A DNA stretch of 28,100 bases from CAYXOX01 sp964466745 (GTDB lineage Bacteria; Pseudomonadota; Alphaproteobacteria; Rhodobacterales; Rhodobacteraceae). Location of the stretch: the NCBI GenBank assembly GCA_964466745.1, contig CAYXOX010000024.1, positions 1-28,100 on the forward strand, in the 5' to 3' direction. Positions 7,934 through 15,966 of the stretch are shown here, piece after piece. The notes beneath the pieces are model-generated. The model searched no databases, was not told where the DNA came from, and saw nothing but the letters and a program-made list of their open reading frames with translations. Within the stretch, counting starts at the first letter, position 1. The number at the start of each line of letters is the position of its first letter. The position numbers were made by a program, and so were the translations under genes.

Positions 7934-9141
7934 GCACGCCGCGCCCGCTGGAGGGGCTGCTCGTCGTCGATTTCAGCCAGTTCCTTTCGGGGCCGCTGTG
8001 CTCGCTCAAGCTCGCGGACCTCGGCGCACGGGTCATCAAGATCGAACGGCCCGGCACGGGCGACCTTTGCCGGACGCTCTACCTCTCCGATACCGAGATC
8101 GGCGGGACGAACTCGCTCTTTCACGCCATCAACCGCAACAAGGAGAGTTTCACCGCCGATCTGCGCGACGAGGCCGACCGCGCGATGGTGTGGGATCTCG
8201 TGCGCCGCGCGGACGTGATGATCCAGAACTTCCGCCCGGGCGTGATCGAACGTCAGGGGTTCGGCTACGACGCGGTACGCGCCCGGAACCCCGGCATCGT
8301 CTGGGCCGGCATCTCGGGCTTCGGCGAGGCGGGCCCCTGGAAGCACCTGCCCGGGCAGGACCTGCTTGCCCAGGCACGCTCGGGCCTGCTGTGGCTCACC
8401 GGCTCGCGGGACGATCCCCCGATGCCCATGGGGCTGGCCGCGGCCGACATGCTGGCCGGCAACGCGCTGGTGCAGGGCATCCTCGCGGCGCTGGTCGGGC
8501 GAGGCCGCACGGGGCAGGGGGCGCGGGTGGAGACGAGCCTGCTCGAGGCGCTGCTCGATTTCCAGTTCGAGGTGCTGACGACACATTTCAACGACGGCGG
8601 CCGCCTGCCCGTGCGCGCGGCCGTGAATGGCGCACACGCCTATCTCGGCGCGCCCTACGGCGTCTACCGCACTGCCGACGGCTGGCTCGCCATCGCCATG
8701 ACGCCCTCGCTGGAGCGGCTGGCCACGCTCATGGAGATCGAAGGGCTGGAGCGGTTCTACCCCGAGCCCGCCGCGCTGATGACGGAGCGCGACACCATCA
8801 AGGCGATCATCGCCGAGGCGGTGGCGCAGCGTTCTACGCAGGCCTGGCTGGACGTGCTTCAGCCGGCCGACATCTGGTGCGCCGAGGTGCTGGACTGGCC
8901 GGCGCTCTTCTCCACCGAGGCCTTCGAGGCGCTCGACATGGTGCAGACGATCCGCCGCGGCGAGGAGCTCGTGCTCGACACGCTCCGCGGCCCCCTGCGC
9001 ATCGATGGGCAGGGGCTCAAGAGTTCGCGCGCTGCCCCATCGCTTGGCGGCGACAGGGCGGCTATCATCGAGGAATTCGGGCTCGGAGCGGATGTGGCCG
9101 CCGGTGGCCCGTCGCAGGCGGCGCGCGCAGGCGCGCCGTGA
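7930..9141 (+). CDS. CaiB/BaiF (class III) CoA-transferase
   Basis: This 403-residue family III CoA-transferase moves CoA between carboxylic acids through an aspartyl-CoA anhydride. The N-terminal motif LEGLLVVDFSQFLSGP and ADLGARVIKIERPG are characteristic. The catalytic Asp is most likely Asp144 in LPGQDLLAQARSG. NFRPGVIERQGFGYD and YLGAPYGVYRTADGWLAIA are also typical. The last 20 residues are Gly/Ala-rich and probably disordered. The start at 7930 is set by an ATGA overlap with the preceding gene. Together with the MaoC proteins this implies a CoA-thioester step in the pathway; the acid substrate is unknown. It precedes the ABC binding protein by 17 bases. Confidence 0.92.
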   Translation: MSTPRPLEGLLVVDFSQFLSGPLCSLKLADLGARVIKIERPGTGDLCRTLYLSDTEIGGTNSLFHAINRNKESFTADLRDEADRAMVWDLVRRADVMIQNFRPGVIERQGFGYDAVRARNPGIVWAGISGFGEAGPWKHLPGQDLLAQARSGLLWLTGSRDDPPMPMGLAAADMLAGNALVQGILAALVGRGRTGQGARVETSLLEALLDFQFEVLTTHFNDGGRLPVRAAVNGAHAYLGAPYGVYRTADGWLAIAMTPSLERLATLMEIEGLERFYPEPAALMTERDTIKAIIAEAVAQRSTQAWLDVLQPADIWCAEVLDWPALFSTEAFEALDMVQTIRRGEELVLDTLRGPLRIDGQGLKSSRAAPSLGGDRAAIIEEFGLGADVAAGGPSQAARAGAP

Positions 9142-9158
9142 ACCAGGGAGGAAGACCC

Positions 9159-10484
9159 ATGAAGAGCAAACTGACCGGGCTGACGCTCGGAACGGCCATC
9201 GCCGCGCTCGCCGCCACCGGCGCGCTCGCGCAGGCGGACTACGGCAACTTCGACGGCTACACGCTGCGCGTGAAGCTGATCGGCGGCGCACAGTACGAGC
9301 CGCTCTATGCCGAGATCTCCAAATGGGAGGAAATGACCGGCGCCACCGTCGAGATCCTCAGCCGAAAGAACCACTTCGAACTCGACCGCGAGATCAAGCA
9401 GGACATCGCGGCGGGCACGCTCAACTGGTGCGTGGGCTCGAACCATACCAGCTTCGCGCCGCAGTACGGCAACATCTACGCCGATCTCAACGAGCTGATC
9501 GCGCCCGAGGTGCTGGCCGAGTTCGTACCGCTCGTGCTGGAGCATTCCACCGTGGGAGGCCGGCTGGTGCAGCTGCCGCGGCACTCGGACGTCTCCAACC
9601 TGTTCTACCAGAAGTCGCTCTACGCGGACGCCGAGAACCAGGCCGCCTTCGAGGCCGAATACGGCTATCCGCTGGCCCCGCCCGAGACCTGGGACCAGGT
9701 GAAGGACCAGGCGATGTTCTTCGCCAACCCGCCCGATTTCTTCGGAACGCAGTTCGTGGGCAAGGACGAGGCCGTCACCGGGCGGTTCTACGAGATGCTG
9801 GTGGCCGAAGGCGGGCAACTCTTCACCGAAGACTGGGAGCCGGCCTTCAACTCCGAGGAAGGCGTGCGCGCGCTTCAGTGGTTCGTGGATCTCTACGAGG
9901 CTGGCGCGGTGCCGGTGGGCGTGCCGAACTACCTGTGGGACGATACCGGCCTCGGCTTCGCCTCGGGCACGGTGGCCATGAACCTCGACTGGGGCGGCTG
10001 GTCGGCCTTCTTCAACGACGCCGAGAACAGCCAGGTGGCCGGCGACGTCGGCCTCGTGCGGGCGCCGATGGGCTCATCGGGCAAGCGCACGGGCTGGTCC
10101 GGAACTCACAGCTTCTCGATCACCGAGACCTGCGACAACAAGGAAGCCGCGGCGTCCTTCGTTACCTTCCTGACCGACCACGAGCGCCAGATGATCGAGG
10201 CGCGCATGGGCATCCTGCCGACCCGGACCCAGGTCTGGGACGATGCGCTGGCCGAGTTCGAGGAAGCAGGCAACGACTTCATGGTCGAGGTCTTTTCCAC
10301 CTTCCAGACCTCGATGGCCGAGGATGCCTTCACCCCGCCGCTCATCCCCGAGTGGATCGAGGTATCCAACGAGCTGTGGCCGCGCCTGCAGGCTGCCATC
10401 TTGGGCGACATGACCGCCCAGGAGGCGCTCGACGAGGCCGCTGAAGACGCGCTTCTCGTGATGGAGGACGCGGGTTACCGCTGA
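9159..10484 (+). CDS. sugar ABC transporter periplasmic binding protein (CUT1 type)
   Basis: This 441-residue periplasmic solute-binding protein captures a carbohydrate or sugar acid for the importer encoded downstream. A Sec signal peptide covers residues 1-24 (Lys-rich start, hydrophobic core, cleavage after ALA before QADYG). The mature part has the family-1 layout, with DLNELIAPEVL in lobe I, PPETWDQVKDQA at the hinge region, and the late GILPTRTQVWDD segment. The ATG at 9159 follows an AGGGAGGA ribosome site. The ligand cannot be read from sequence. A stable stem-loop sits between this gene and the first permease, as expected where the binding protein is made in excess. Confidence 0.92.
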   Translation: MKSKLTGLTLGTAIAALAATGALAQADYGNFDGYTLRVKLIGGAQYEPLYAEISKWEEMTGATVEILSRKNHFELDREIKQDIAAGTLNWCVGSNHTSFAPQYGNIYADLNELIAPEVLAEFVPLVLEHSTVGGRLVQLPRHSDVSNLFYQKSLYADAENQAAFEAEYGYPLAPPETWDQVKDQAMFFANPPDFFGTQFVGKDEAVTGRFYEMLVAEGGQLFTEDWEPAFNSEEGVRALQWFVDLYEAGAVPVGVPNYLWDDTGLGFASGTVAMNLDWGGWSAFFNDAENSQVAGDVGLVRAPMGSSGKRTGWSGTHSFSITETCDNKEAAASFVTFLTDHERQMIEARMGILPTRTQVWDDALAEFEEAGNDFMVEVFSTFQTSMAEDAFTPPLIPEWIEVSNELWPRLQAAILGDMTAQEALDEAAEDALLVMEDAGYR

Positions 10485-10492
10485 GCCTCCCA

Positions 10493-10527
10493 TCCGGCGC
10501 GGTCTTGCACTCCCGGGCCGCGCCGGA
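10493..10527 (+). promoter_or_regulatory. intercistronic stem-loop after the binding-protein gene
   Basis: A perfect 10-bp stem (TCCGGCGCGG at 10493-10502 with CCGCGCCGGA at 10518-10527) encloses a 15-base loop. It begins eight bases after the binding-protein stop. No T-run follows, so full termination is unlikely. In comparable binding-protein/permease operons such hairpins protect the upstream mRNA and reduce permease expression; I infer the same here. Confidence 0.65.
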
Positions 10528-10551
10528 CCTTTCAAAGGACAGCCCCTTCCG

Positions 10552-11454
10552 ATGCTCCGAACGAACCGCGCGCGCCTGACGCCGCTGCTTCTTCTTTCGC
10601 CGGCGATCCTGACCATGCTCTTCGTGGTCGCGTTGCCGCTCCTCTTTTCGCTCTGGACCTCGCTCACGCCCTACCGGCTGACGCGGCCGGAGACGATCGA
10701 GGTGTTCGTGGGCATCCGCAACTACGTGCGCATCTTCGGCGACGACGATTTCTGGGCCGCCTTCCTGCGCACGATCTTCTTCCTCGCCGTGGCGCTGAAC
10801 GTGGAGTTCCTGCTCGGGCTCGGCATCGCGCTGCTGATCAACAAGATCACCTGGGGCCAGCGGACGCTGCGGACGATCATGATGTTTCCCATGATGTTCT
10901 CGCCGATCCTCGTCGGCTTCCAGTTCAAGTTCATCTTCAACGACAACATCGGCATCCTGAACAACGCCCTGCAATCGCTGGGGATCACCGACCAGGCCAT
11001 CCCGTGGCTGGTGGACGGGCGGCTCGCGATGTTCTCGATCATCTTCGCCGAGGTGTGGATGAGCACCTCCGTCTTCGCGATCCTGCTGCTTGCGGGCCTG
11101 TTCGCGATGCCGCGCGATCCGCTGGAGGCGGCCAAGGTGGACGGCTGCAACGCGTGGCAGACCTTCCGCCACATCACGCTGCCGTTCCTGATGCCCTTCG
11201 CCTTCATCGCCATGACGATCCGCAGCCTCGACGTGGCGCGCGCCTACGATATCGTGCAGGTGATGACCGACGGCGGCCCGGCCGGCCGGACGGAGCTCTT
11301 GTGGACCATGATCGCGCGGGTGGGCTACGAGAACGCGCGCATGGGGCAGGCCAACGCGATGGCCTATGTCTCCACGCTGCTCAGCGTCGCATTCACCTAC
11401 TACTTTTTCACCAAGCTGGTGGCGGCGCGGCGGTACATGGGGGGGGCGGATTGA
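10552..11454 (+). CDS. sugar ABC transporter permease 1 (MalF-like)
   Basis: This inner-membrane permease of the binding-protein-dependent sugar importer has 300 residues and about six hydrophobic spans. The first span (LLLLSPAILTMLFVVALPLLFSL) follows a short basic N-terminus. The cytoplasmic EAA loop that docks the ATPase is seen as LEAAKVDGCNAWQTFRHITL near residue 190. The ATG at 10552 has an AAAGGAC ribosome site about nine bases upstream. Its TGA overlaps an ATG that opens a small frame running across the 241-base gap to permease 2. An insertion of this size between the two permeases of such an operon is unusual. Confidence 0.93.
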   Translation: MLRTNRARLTPLLLLSPAILTMLFVVALPLLFSLWTSLTPYRLTRPETIEVFVGIRNYVRIFGDDDFWAAFLRTIFFLAVALNVEFLLGLGIALLINKITWGQRTLRTIMMFPMMFSPILVGFQFKFIFNDNIGILNNALQSLGITDQAIPWLVDGRLAMFSIIFAEVWMSTSVFAILLLAGLFAMPRDPLEAAKVDGCNAWQTFRHITLPFLMPFAFIAMTIRSLDVARAYDIVQVMTDGGPAGRTELLWTMIARVGYENARMGQANAMAYVSTLLSVAFTYYFFTKLVAARRYMGGAD

Positions 11455-11614
11455 TGGGGCTTTTGGGCCTGCCATTTTCGACCTGCCGGGCAGCGCCGTC
11501 CCGCCGGGGTGCGGCGCCGCTGAGTGCGCCGGGTTACAAAAGCCCCATCGACCCATGCTTTGAGGTGTTCTCGCCAAAAGCGCCGCCCCGGGGGGGCGGG
11601 ACGGCGCTGCCCGG
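11453..11614. repeat. palindromic insert between the two permease genes
   Basis: Two long perfect inverted repeats lie here: GATGGGGCTTTTG (11453-11465) with CAAAAGCCCCATC (11537-11549), and a 20-bp pair at 11486-11505 and 11595-11614 (CCGGGCAGCGCCGTCCCGCC and its complement). The left arm of the second lies inside the loop of the first, so the two stems cross: either a pseudoknot or alternative folds. The 8-base segment CCAAAAGC at 11574-11581 can compete for the first left arm. The block looks inserted, begins at the stop codon of permease 1, and has more A/T-ending triplets than its neighbours. Confidence 0.7.
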
Positions 11615-11699
11615 CGTGCCGCCGGGCGAGGCAGTGGGGCTGGATGACGTGTACAACCGCGGCCTTGCAACCTTCGTAGCGCCAGGAGTTGCCCCGTGA
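11454..11699 (+). CDS. possible 81-residue coupled ORF in the palindromic insert
   Basis: An ATG overlapping the stop of permease 1 (TGATG) opens a frame that crosses the whole gap and ends in a TGA overlapping the GTG start of permease 2 (GTGA). The predicted peptide is Gly/Pro/Ala-rich with no recognised domain, signal or membrane span. About a quarter of its codons end in A or T, against a few percent in the neighbouring genes. This argues against a native gene. It may only serve to keep ribosomes moving through the insert so that permease 2 stays coupled, or be chance. Confidence 0.25.
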   Translation: MGLLGLPFSTCRAAPSRRGAAPLSAPGYKSPIDPCFEVFSPKAPPRGGGTALPGVPPGEAVGLDDVYNRGLATFVAPGVAP

Positions 11700-12577
11700 C
11701 CGCCCTCAGCGCCAATGCCGCCGCCCGCGCCACGCGCCGCCGGATCAACGCCGTGGGGCTCTGGATCGCGACCTTCATCCTGATGGTCATCATGTGCGTG
11801 CCGGGGCTCTGGGTCGTGCTCTCGGCCTTCCGCCCCAACCGCGAGATCCTCGCCAAGCCGCCGATCTGGGTGCCCGAGCAGATCACGCTCAACAACTTCG
11901 CAAAGATCTTCGGGCTGGGCGATGCCCAGGTGGCGATCCCGGTGGCCAGCTACTTCATGAACTCCATGATCATCGCGCTGACGTCCACCGTCATCGCGCT
12001 GCTCATCGGAATGGCGGGCGGCTATGCCTTCGCGCGGTACCGCTTCCGCTACAAGAACTCCATCTTTCTCGGCCTGATGCTGTTCCGCGCGGTGCCGGGC
12101 ATCGCGCTCAGCCTACCGATCTTCATCCTGTGGTCGCGGCTGGGGCTCATCGACGCCAAGCTCGGAATGATCATCGTCTACGTCTCGCTGAACGTGCCGT
12201 TCACGATCTGGCTGATCGACGGCTTCTTCCGGCAGATCCCCATTTCGCTCAGCGAGGCCGCGCAGGTGGACGGCTGCACCCGCTGGCAGGCGTTCTGGAA
12301 GATCGAGTTTCCGCTGGCGAAATCGGGTATCGCGGCGGCCGGCGTCTTCGCCTTCCTCACCTCGTGGAACGAGTACGCGCTGGCCAGCCAGCTGACCCGC
12401 TCGACCGACAGCAAGACGTTGCCTGTCGGGCTGATGGACTTCACCGCGCAATTCACCATCGACTGGGCGGGCATGTGCGCCATGGCCGTCATCATCATCG
12501 TTCCCGCCCTGATCCTGACCTTCCTGGTGCAGAAGCACCTGATCTCGGGGCTCACCTTCGGCGGCGTGAAAGGCTAG
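11696..12577 (+). CDS. sugar ABC transporter permease 2 (MalG-like)
   Basis: This is the second inner-membrane permease of the importer, 293 residues with about six spans. The first span (LWIATFILMVIMCVPGLWVVL) is followed by the MalG-type periplasmic segment SAFRPNREILAKPP. The EAA loop is LSEAAQVDGCTRWQAFWKIEFPL near residue 190, and the C-terminus ends LTFGGVKG, as is usual for this subfamily. The start is GTG at 11696, supported by AGGAG seven bases upstream; no upstream ATG gives a sensible N-terminus. It forms the heterodimeric channel with permease 1 and is followed after three bases by the ATPase gene. Confidence 0.93.
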   Translation: MTALSANAAARATRRRINAVGLWIATFILMVIMCVPGLWVVLSAFRPNREILAKPPIWVPEQITLNNFAKIFGLGDAQVAIPVASYFMNSMIIALTSTVIALLIGMAGGYAFARYRFRYKNSIFLGLMLFRAVPGIALSLPIFILWSRLGLIDAKLGMIIVYVSLNVPFTIWLIDGFFRQIPISLSEAAQVDGCTRWQAFWKIEFPLAKSGIAAAGVFAFLTSWNEYALASQLTRSTDSKTLPVGLMDFTAQFTIDWAGMCAMAVIIIVPALILTFLVQKHLISGLTFGGVKG

Positions 12578-12580
12578 GCC

Positions 12581-13675
12581 ATGGCAGGCATCACCCTGAG
12601 CAATGTCGTGAAATCCTACGGGCGCACGCAGGTCGTCCACGGGATCGACCTCGAGATCGCGCATAACGAGTTCGTTGTGCTCGTCGGGCCCTCGGGCTGC
12701 GGGAAATCCACCACGCTGCGCATGATCGCGGGGCTTGAAGACCTCACCGACGGGGACATCCGCATCGGCGAGCGGCTGGTGAACGATCTGCCGCCGCGCA
12801 AGCGCAACGTCTCGATGGTGTTTCAGAACTACGCGCTCTACCCGCACATGAACGTGCGCGACAATCTCGGGTTCGGGCTGAAGATCGCCGGCCAGAGCCA
12901 GGCGGTGATCGACGAGCGCGTGGCCGAGGCGGCCGGCATCCTCGGCCTGTCGGAACTGCTCGAGCGCACGCCGGCCGAACTCTCGGGCGGACAGCGCCAG
13001 CGCGTGGCCATGGGCCGCGCCATCGTGCGCCATCCCGATGCCTTCCTCTTCGACGAGCCGCTCTCGAACCTCGATGCCAAGCTGCGCGGCGAGATGCGCG
13101 CCGAGATCAAGAAACTGCACCAGAAGGTCGCCACCACCGTGGTCTACGTCACCCACGACCAGGTCGAGGCGATGACCCTGGCCGACCGGATCGTGGTGAT
13201 GCGCGACGGGCATATCGAGCAGCAGGGCGCGCCCATCGAGGTGTTCGCGCATCCGGTGAACACCTTCGTGGCCAGCTTCATCGGCTCGCCCCCGATGAAC
13301 CAGCTGCCCGGCCGGATCGAGGGCGGGCAGGTGGCGCTCGCAGGCGGTGTTGTGGTGCCCGTGCCCGACCGGCTGAAGGAGAAGGTGCGCGAGGGGCAGG
13401 AAATCATCTTCGGCATTCGCCCCGACGATCTCTCGCCCGTCGGCTACGGGCTCGACCAGTCCGGCCAGCACGCCGATCTCGAGCTGCGCGTCACCATATC
13501 GGAGCCCCTCGGCATGGAGAGCCTCATATTCACCGAGCTCGCGGGGCAGGAGGTGCAGGCCAAGCTCTACGGCCCGCGCCTCGCAACGCCCGGCGAGACG
13601 ATGCCTTTCCGCATCGCGCTCGATCGTGCGCACATCTTCGACGCGGCCTCCTCGCGCTCGGTGGAGGCCGCCTGA
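12581..13675 (+). CDS. sugar ABC transporter ATP-binding protein (MalK/UgpC family)
   Basis: This 364-residue ATPase energises the importer. Walker A is GPSGCGKST (36-44), the Q-loop FQNYALYPHMNV (about 85-96), the ABC signature LSGGQRQRVAMGRAI (about 134-148), Walker B DAFLFDEPLSNLDA, and the switch His lies in YVTHDQVEA. The last 120 residues form the TOBE/OB-type regulatory domain typical of CUT1 ATPases (FGIRPDDLSP). Its TGA overlaps the ATG of the next gene (TGATG), linking import to the first catabolic enzyme. Such ATPases are sometimes shared among importers, but the tight coupling suggests it is dedicated here. Confidence 0.95.
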   Translation: MAGITLSNVVKSYGRTQVVHGIDLEIAHNEFVVLVGPSGCGKSTTLRMIAGLEDLTDGDIRIGERLVNDLPPRKRNVSMVFQNYALYPHMNVRDNLGFGLKIAGQSQAVIDERVAEAAGILGLSELLERTPAELSGGQRQRVAMGRAIVRHPDAFLFDEPLSNLDAKLRGEMRAEIKKLHQKVATTVVYVTHDQVEAMTLADRIVVMRDGHIEQQGAPIEVFAHPVNTFVASFIGSPPMNQLPGRIEGGQVALAGGVVVPVPDRLKEKVREGQEIIFGIRPDDLSPVGYGLDQSGQHADLELRVTISEPLGMESLIFTELAGQEVQAKLYGPRLATPGETMPFRIALDRAHIFDAASSRSVEAA

Positions 13676-14793
13676 TGGCCCGCATCGAGAAGATCGAACT
13701 CCGGATGGTGGATCTCGTTCCGCAGGTGGTGCGCACCGATGCGATCCAGAGTTTCGTCAGCCAGGAAACCCCGATCGTGACCGTCACCGACAGCGACGGC
13801 GCGCAAGGCACGGGGTACGCCTACACCATCGGCACGGGCGGTCCGGCGGTGATGAGCCTCCTGCGCGAAACGCTGGTGCCGCGCCTGATCGGGCAGGAGG
13901 CCGAGGAGATCGAGCGGCACTGGCGCGAGGGCCTCTTCGTGACCCACGCCACGGCGGTGGGCGCGATCACCTCGCTCGCCCTCGCGGCGCTCGATACCGC
14001 GCTCTGGGATCTGCGCTGCCGCCGGGCCGGGCTGCCGCTCTGGCAGCTCGCCGGCGGCGCGCGTCCCGATATCCCGGTCTATTCCACCGAGGGCGGCTGG
14101 CTGCACATCGAGACAGCCGAGCTCGTAGAGGACGCCTTGCGGATGAAGGAGGCAGGCTTCGCCGGCTCCAAGCTGAAGATCGGCAAGCCGAGCGCCGCCG
14201 AGGACGGCGTGCGCCTCGCCGCGGTGCGCGCCGCGGTGGGCGAGGACTTCCGCCTGATGGTGGACGCCAACCAGGCGTTTCACCTTCACGAGGCGCGGCT
14301 CAGGGCGCGGATGCTCGGCGAGCACGGGATCACCTGGTTCGAGGAGCCGATGCCGGCAGACGATGTCTCGGGCCACGCCCAGCTCGCCGCCGCCTCGCCC
14401 GTGCCCATCGCGGTGGGCGAGAGCCTCTATTCGCCGGGGCAATTCAAGGATTACCTCGCCCAGGGGGCCGCCTCCATCGTGCAGGTCGATGTCGCCCGCG
14501 TGGGCGGGATCACGCCCTGGCTCAAGACGGCCCACATGGCCGAGGCCTACAACATCGCCGTCTGCCCGCATTTCCTGATGGAGCTGCACGTGAGCCTCAC
14601 CTGCGCGGTGCCCAATGCCTGGATGCTGGAGTACATCCCCCAGCTCGACGACATTGCCACGAGCCGGGTCGAGATCGCGGGCGGCCGCGCGCGCGCGCCC
14701 ATGGCCCCAGGCATCGGGATCGACTGGGACTGGGAGGCCATCGCCGCCCGGACCGAGGACGGCAGCCACAGCACGCACACAGCGGGAGGATGA
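13675..14793 (+). CDS. mandelate racemase-subgroup enolase-superfamily enzyme (probable acid-sugar dehydratase)
   Basis: This 372-residue enolase-superfamily enzyme abstracts a proton next to a carboxylate; in this context it is most likely a sugar-acid dehydratase giving a 2-keto-3-deoxy acid. Every catalytic position of mandelate racemase is present at an offset of two: Lys166-x-Lys168, metal ligands Asp197, Glu223 and Glu249, the Asp272/His299 dyad, and Glu319. The capping domain covers roughly residues 1-130. Both Lys and His acid/base sides are present, so dehydration or racemisation/epimerisation is possible. It directly follows the importer ATPase and precedes a sugar mutarotase. The exact acid (fuconate, rhamnonate, galactonate or another) cannot be read from sequence. 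Confidence 0.9.
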   Translation: MARIEKIELRMVDLVPQVVRTDAIQSFVSQETPIVTVTDSDGAQGTGYAYTIGTGGPAVMSLLRETLVPRLIGQEAEEIERHWREGLFVTHATAVGAITSLALAALDTALWDLRCRRAGLPLWQLAGGARPDIPVYSTEGGWLHIETAELVEDALRMKEAGFAGSKLKIGKPSAAEDGVRLAAVRAAVGEDFRLMVDANQAFHLHEARLRARMLGEHGITWFEEPMPADDVSGHAQLAAASPVPIAVGESLYSPGQFKDYLAQGAASIVQVDVARVGGITPWLKTAHMAEAYNIAVCPHFLMELHVSLTCAVPNAWMLEYIPQLDDIATSRVEIAGGRARAPMAPGIGIDWDWEAIAARTEDGSHSTHTAGG

Positions 14794-14794
14794 G

Positions 14795-15124
14795 ATGCAA
14801 CGGATGGGAATGGTGATCGGGATCCGGCCCGAGCACATCGCGCGCTACAAGGAGCTGCACGCCGAGGCCTGGCCCGAGATCCTCGACATGATCTCGAAGT
14901 GCAACATCACCAATTATTCGATCTTCCTGCGGGAGCCGGAGAACCTCCTGTTCGGCTACTGGGAGTATACCGGCACCGATTTCGCCGCCGATGCGGCGAA
15001 GATGGCGGCCGATCCGAAGACACAGGAATGGTGGGACATCTGCATGCCCTGCCAGGACCCGCTCGACACCCGCGACGACGGCGAGTGGTGGGCGATGATG
15101 GAAGAGGTGTTCCACCATGACTGA
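14795..15124 (+). CDS. L-rhamnose/L-fucose mutarotase-type protein (RhaM family)
   Basis: This 109-residue dimeric alpha/beta-barrel protein interconverts the alpha and beta anomers of a free sugar. Tyr18, His22 and Tyr41 match the active-site residues of E. coli RhaM by number (RYKELHAEAWPEI; NITNYSIFL), and Trp79-Trp80 match its C-terminal aromatic pair. The ATG at 14795 follows GGGAGGA and lies one base after the preceding stop. A mutarotase implies that the imported molecule is a free reducing sugar, at least in part, and that a C1 dehydrogenase acts on it. Members of the same family serve L-fucose in the Xanthomonas fuconate pathway, so the rhamnose name is only a family label. Confidence 0.9.
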   Translation: MQRMGMVIGIRPEHIARYKELHAEAWPEILDMISKCNITNYSIFLREPENLLFGYWEYTGTDFAADAAKMAADPKTQEWWDICMPCQDPLDTRDDGEWWAMMEEVFHHD

Positions 15125-15794
15125 CACGGCCACCCGTGCCGACGCGCGCGATCCACGCATCGCCCAGTTCGCCACCTGCTATACATCCGTGGTGCACGAC
15201 GTGATGCGCGCCATGGGGCTGCGCAACTTCACGCTCCCGCGTGAGCTGCGCCCGCTCGACCCGACGCGGGTGCTCTGCGGCCCGGCCTGGACGGTGGAGG
15301 GGCGGCTGGACGAGACGGCCGAGGCGCACGACACGCTCTATGCCTGGACGGGCCTGCTATCCAAGGCGCCGGCGGGGCATATCTGGACGGCGCAGCCCCA
15401 CAACCAGGTGATCGCGCAGATGGGCGAGCTTTCGGCCGAGACGCTGCACCGCAAGGGCCTGCTCGGCTGCGTGCTGGATGGGGGCGTGCGCGACACCGAT
15501 TTCCTGCTGCGCCTCGGGTTTCCCGCCTGGGCGCGGTTCAACACCCCGCGTGACATCGTGGGCATGTGGCTGCCCACGGCCACCGAGACCGAGATCGTGA
15601 TCGGCGAGGTCGCGATCGCGCCGGGCGACTGGCTCCATGGCGACCGCGACGGCATGGTGCGCGTGCCGGCGGACAGGCTGGACGAGGTGATCCCCGCCGC
15701 GGTGACGGCGATGGAGACGGAAAACAAGGTCCGCACCGCGATCCTCGAGGGGATGGACCCGCAGGAAGCCTACCTCAAGTGGGGCAAGTTCTGA
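15117..15794 (+). CDS. RraA/HMG-aldolase-family protein
   Basis: This 225-residue protein is of the RraA-like fold, which includes 4-hydroxy-4-methyl-2-oxoglutarate/4-carboxy-4-hydroxy-2-oxoadipate aldolases and oxaloacetate decarboxylases. The metal/substrate motif D-G-G-V-R-D is at residues 121-126, giving Arg125 and Asp126 of the aldolase active site. The region GAIAPGDW-type (here VAIAPGDWLHGDRDGMVRVP, near 160-180) is also typical. True RraA regulators are about 160 residues and lack these residues, so a lyase is more likely. It could cleave a branched or carboxylated 2-keto intermediate into pyruvate. The start at 15117 overlaps the mutarotase stop by eight bases. The 172 bases after it contain no convincing gene. 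Confidence 0.85.
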   Translation: MTDTATRADARDPRIAQFATCYTSVVHDVMRAMGLRNFTLPRELRPLDPTRVLCGPAWTVEGRLDETAEAHDTLYAWTGLLSKAPAGHIWTAQPHNQVIAQMGELSAETLHRKGLLGCVLDGGVRDTDFLLRLGFPAWARFNTPRDIVGMWLPTATETEIVIGEVAIAPGDWLHGDRDGMVRVPADRLDEVIPAAVTAMETENKVRTAILEGMDPQEAYLKWGKF

Positions 15795-15966
15795 TGCAGG
15801 AGGATCGCCGCCTGGCGCCGGCCGCGCCCGCGGGCCACCGCCCGTGCCACGGCCTCGCGCGCGGGCTCTCCGTCGCGCCGGGCGGGCGTGGCGCGGCACC
15901 CTGTCGCCCGGGCGGCCGGGAAGCTGCCGGGACGACCCGGGAAACGGGCGCGCGGCGGTAAGCCCC

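Noticed and set aside
15794..15961. A 55-codon frame starting in TGATG after the RraA-family gene
   Set aside because: The coupling looks attractive and a GGAGG-like sequence is present, but the peptide is Arg/Gly/Pro-rich, has no recognisable feature and its GC-rich composition explains the open frame. The second enolase starts six bases after its stop without a matching ribosome site.
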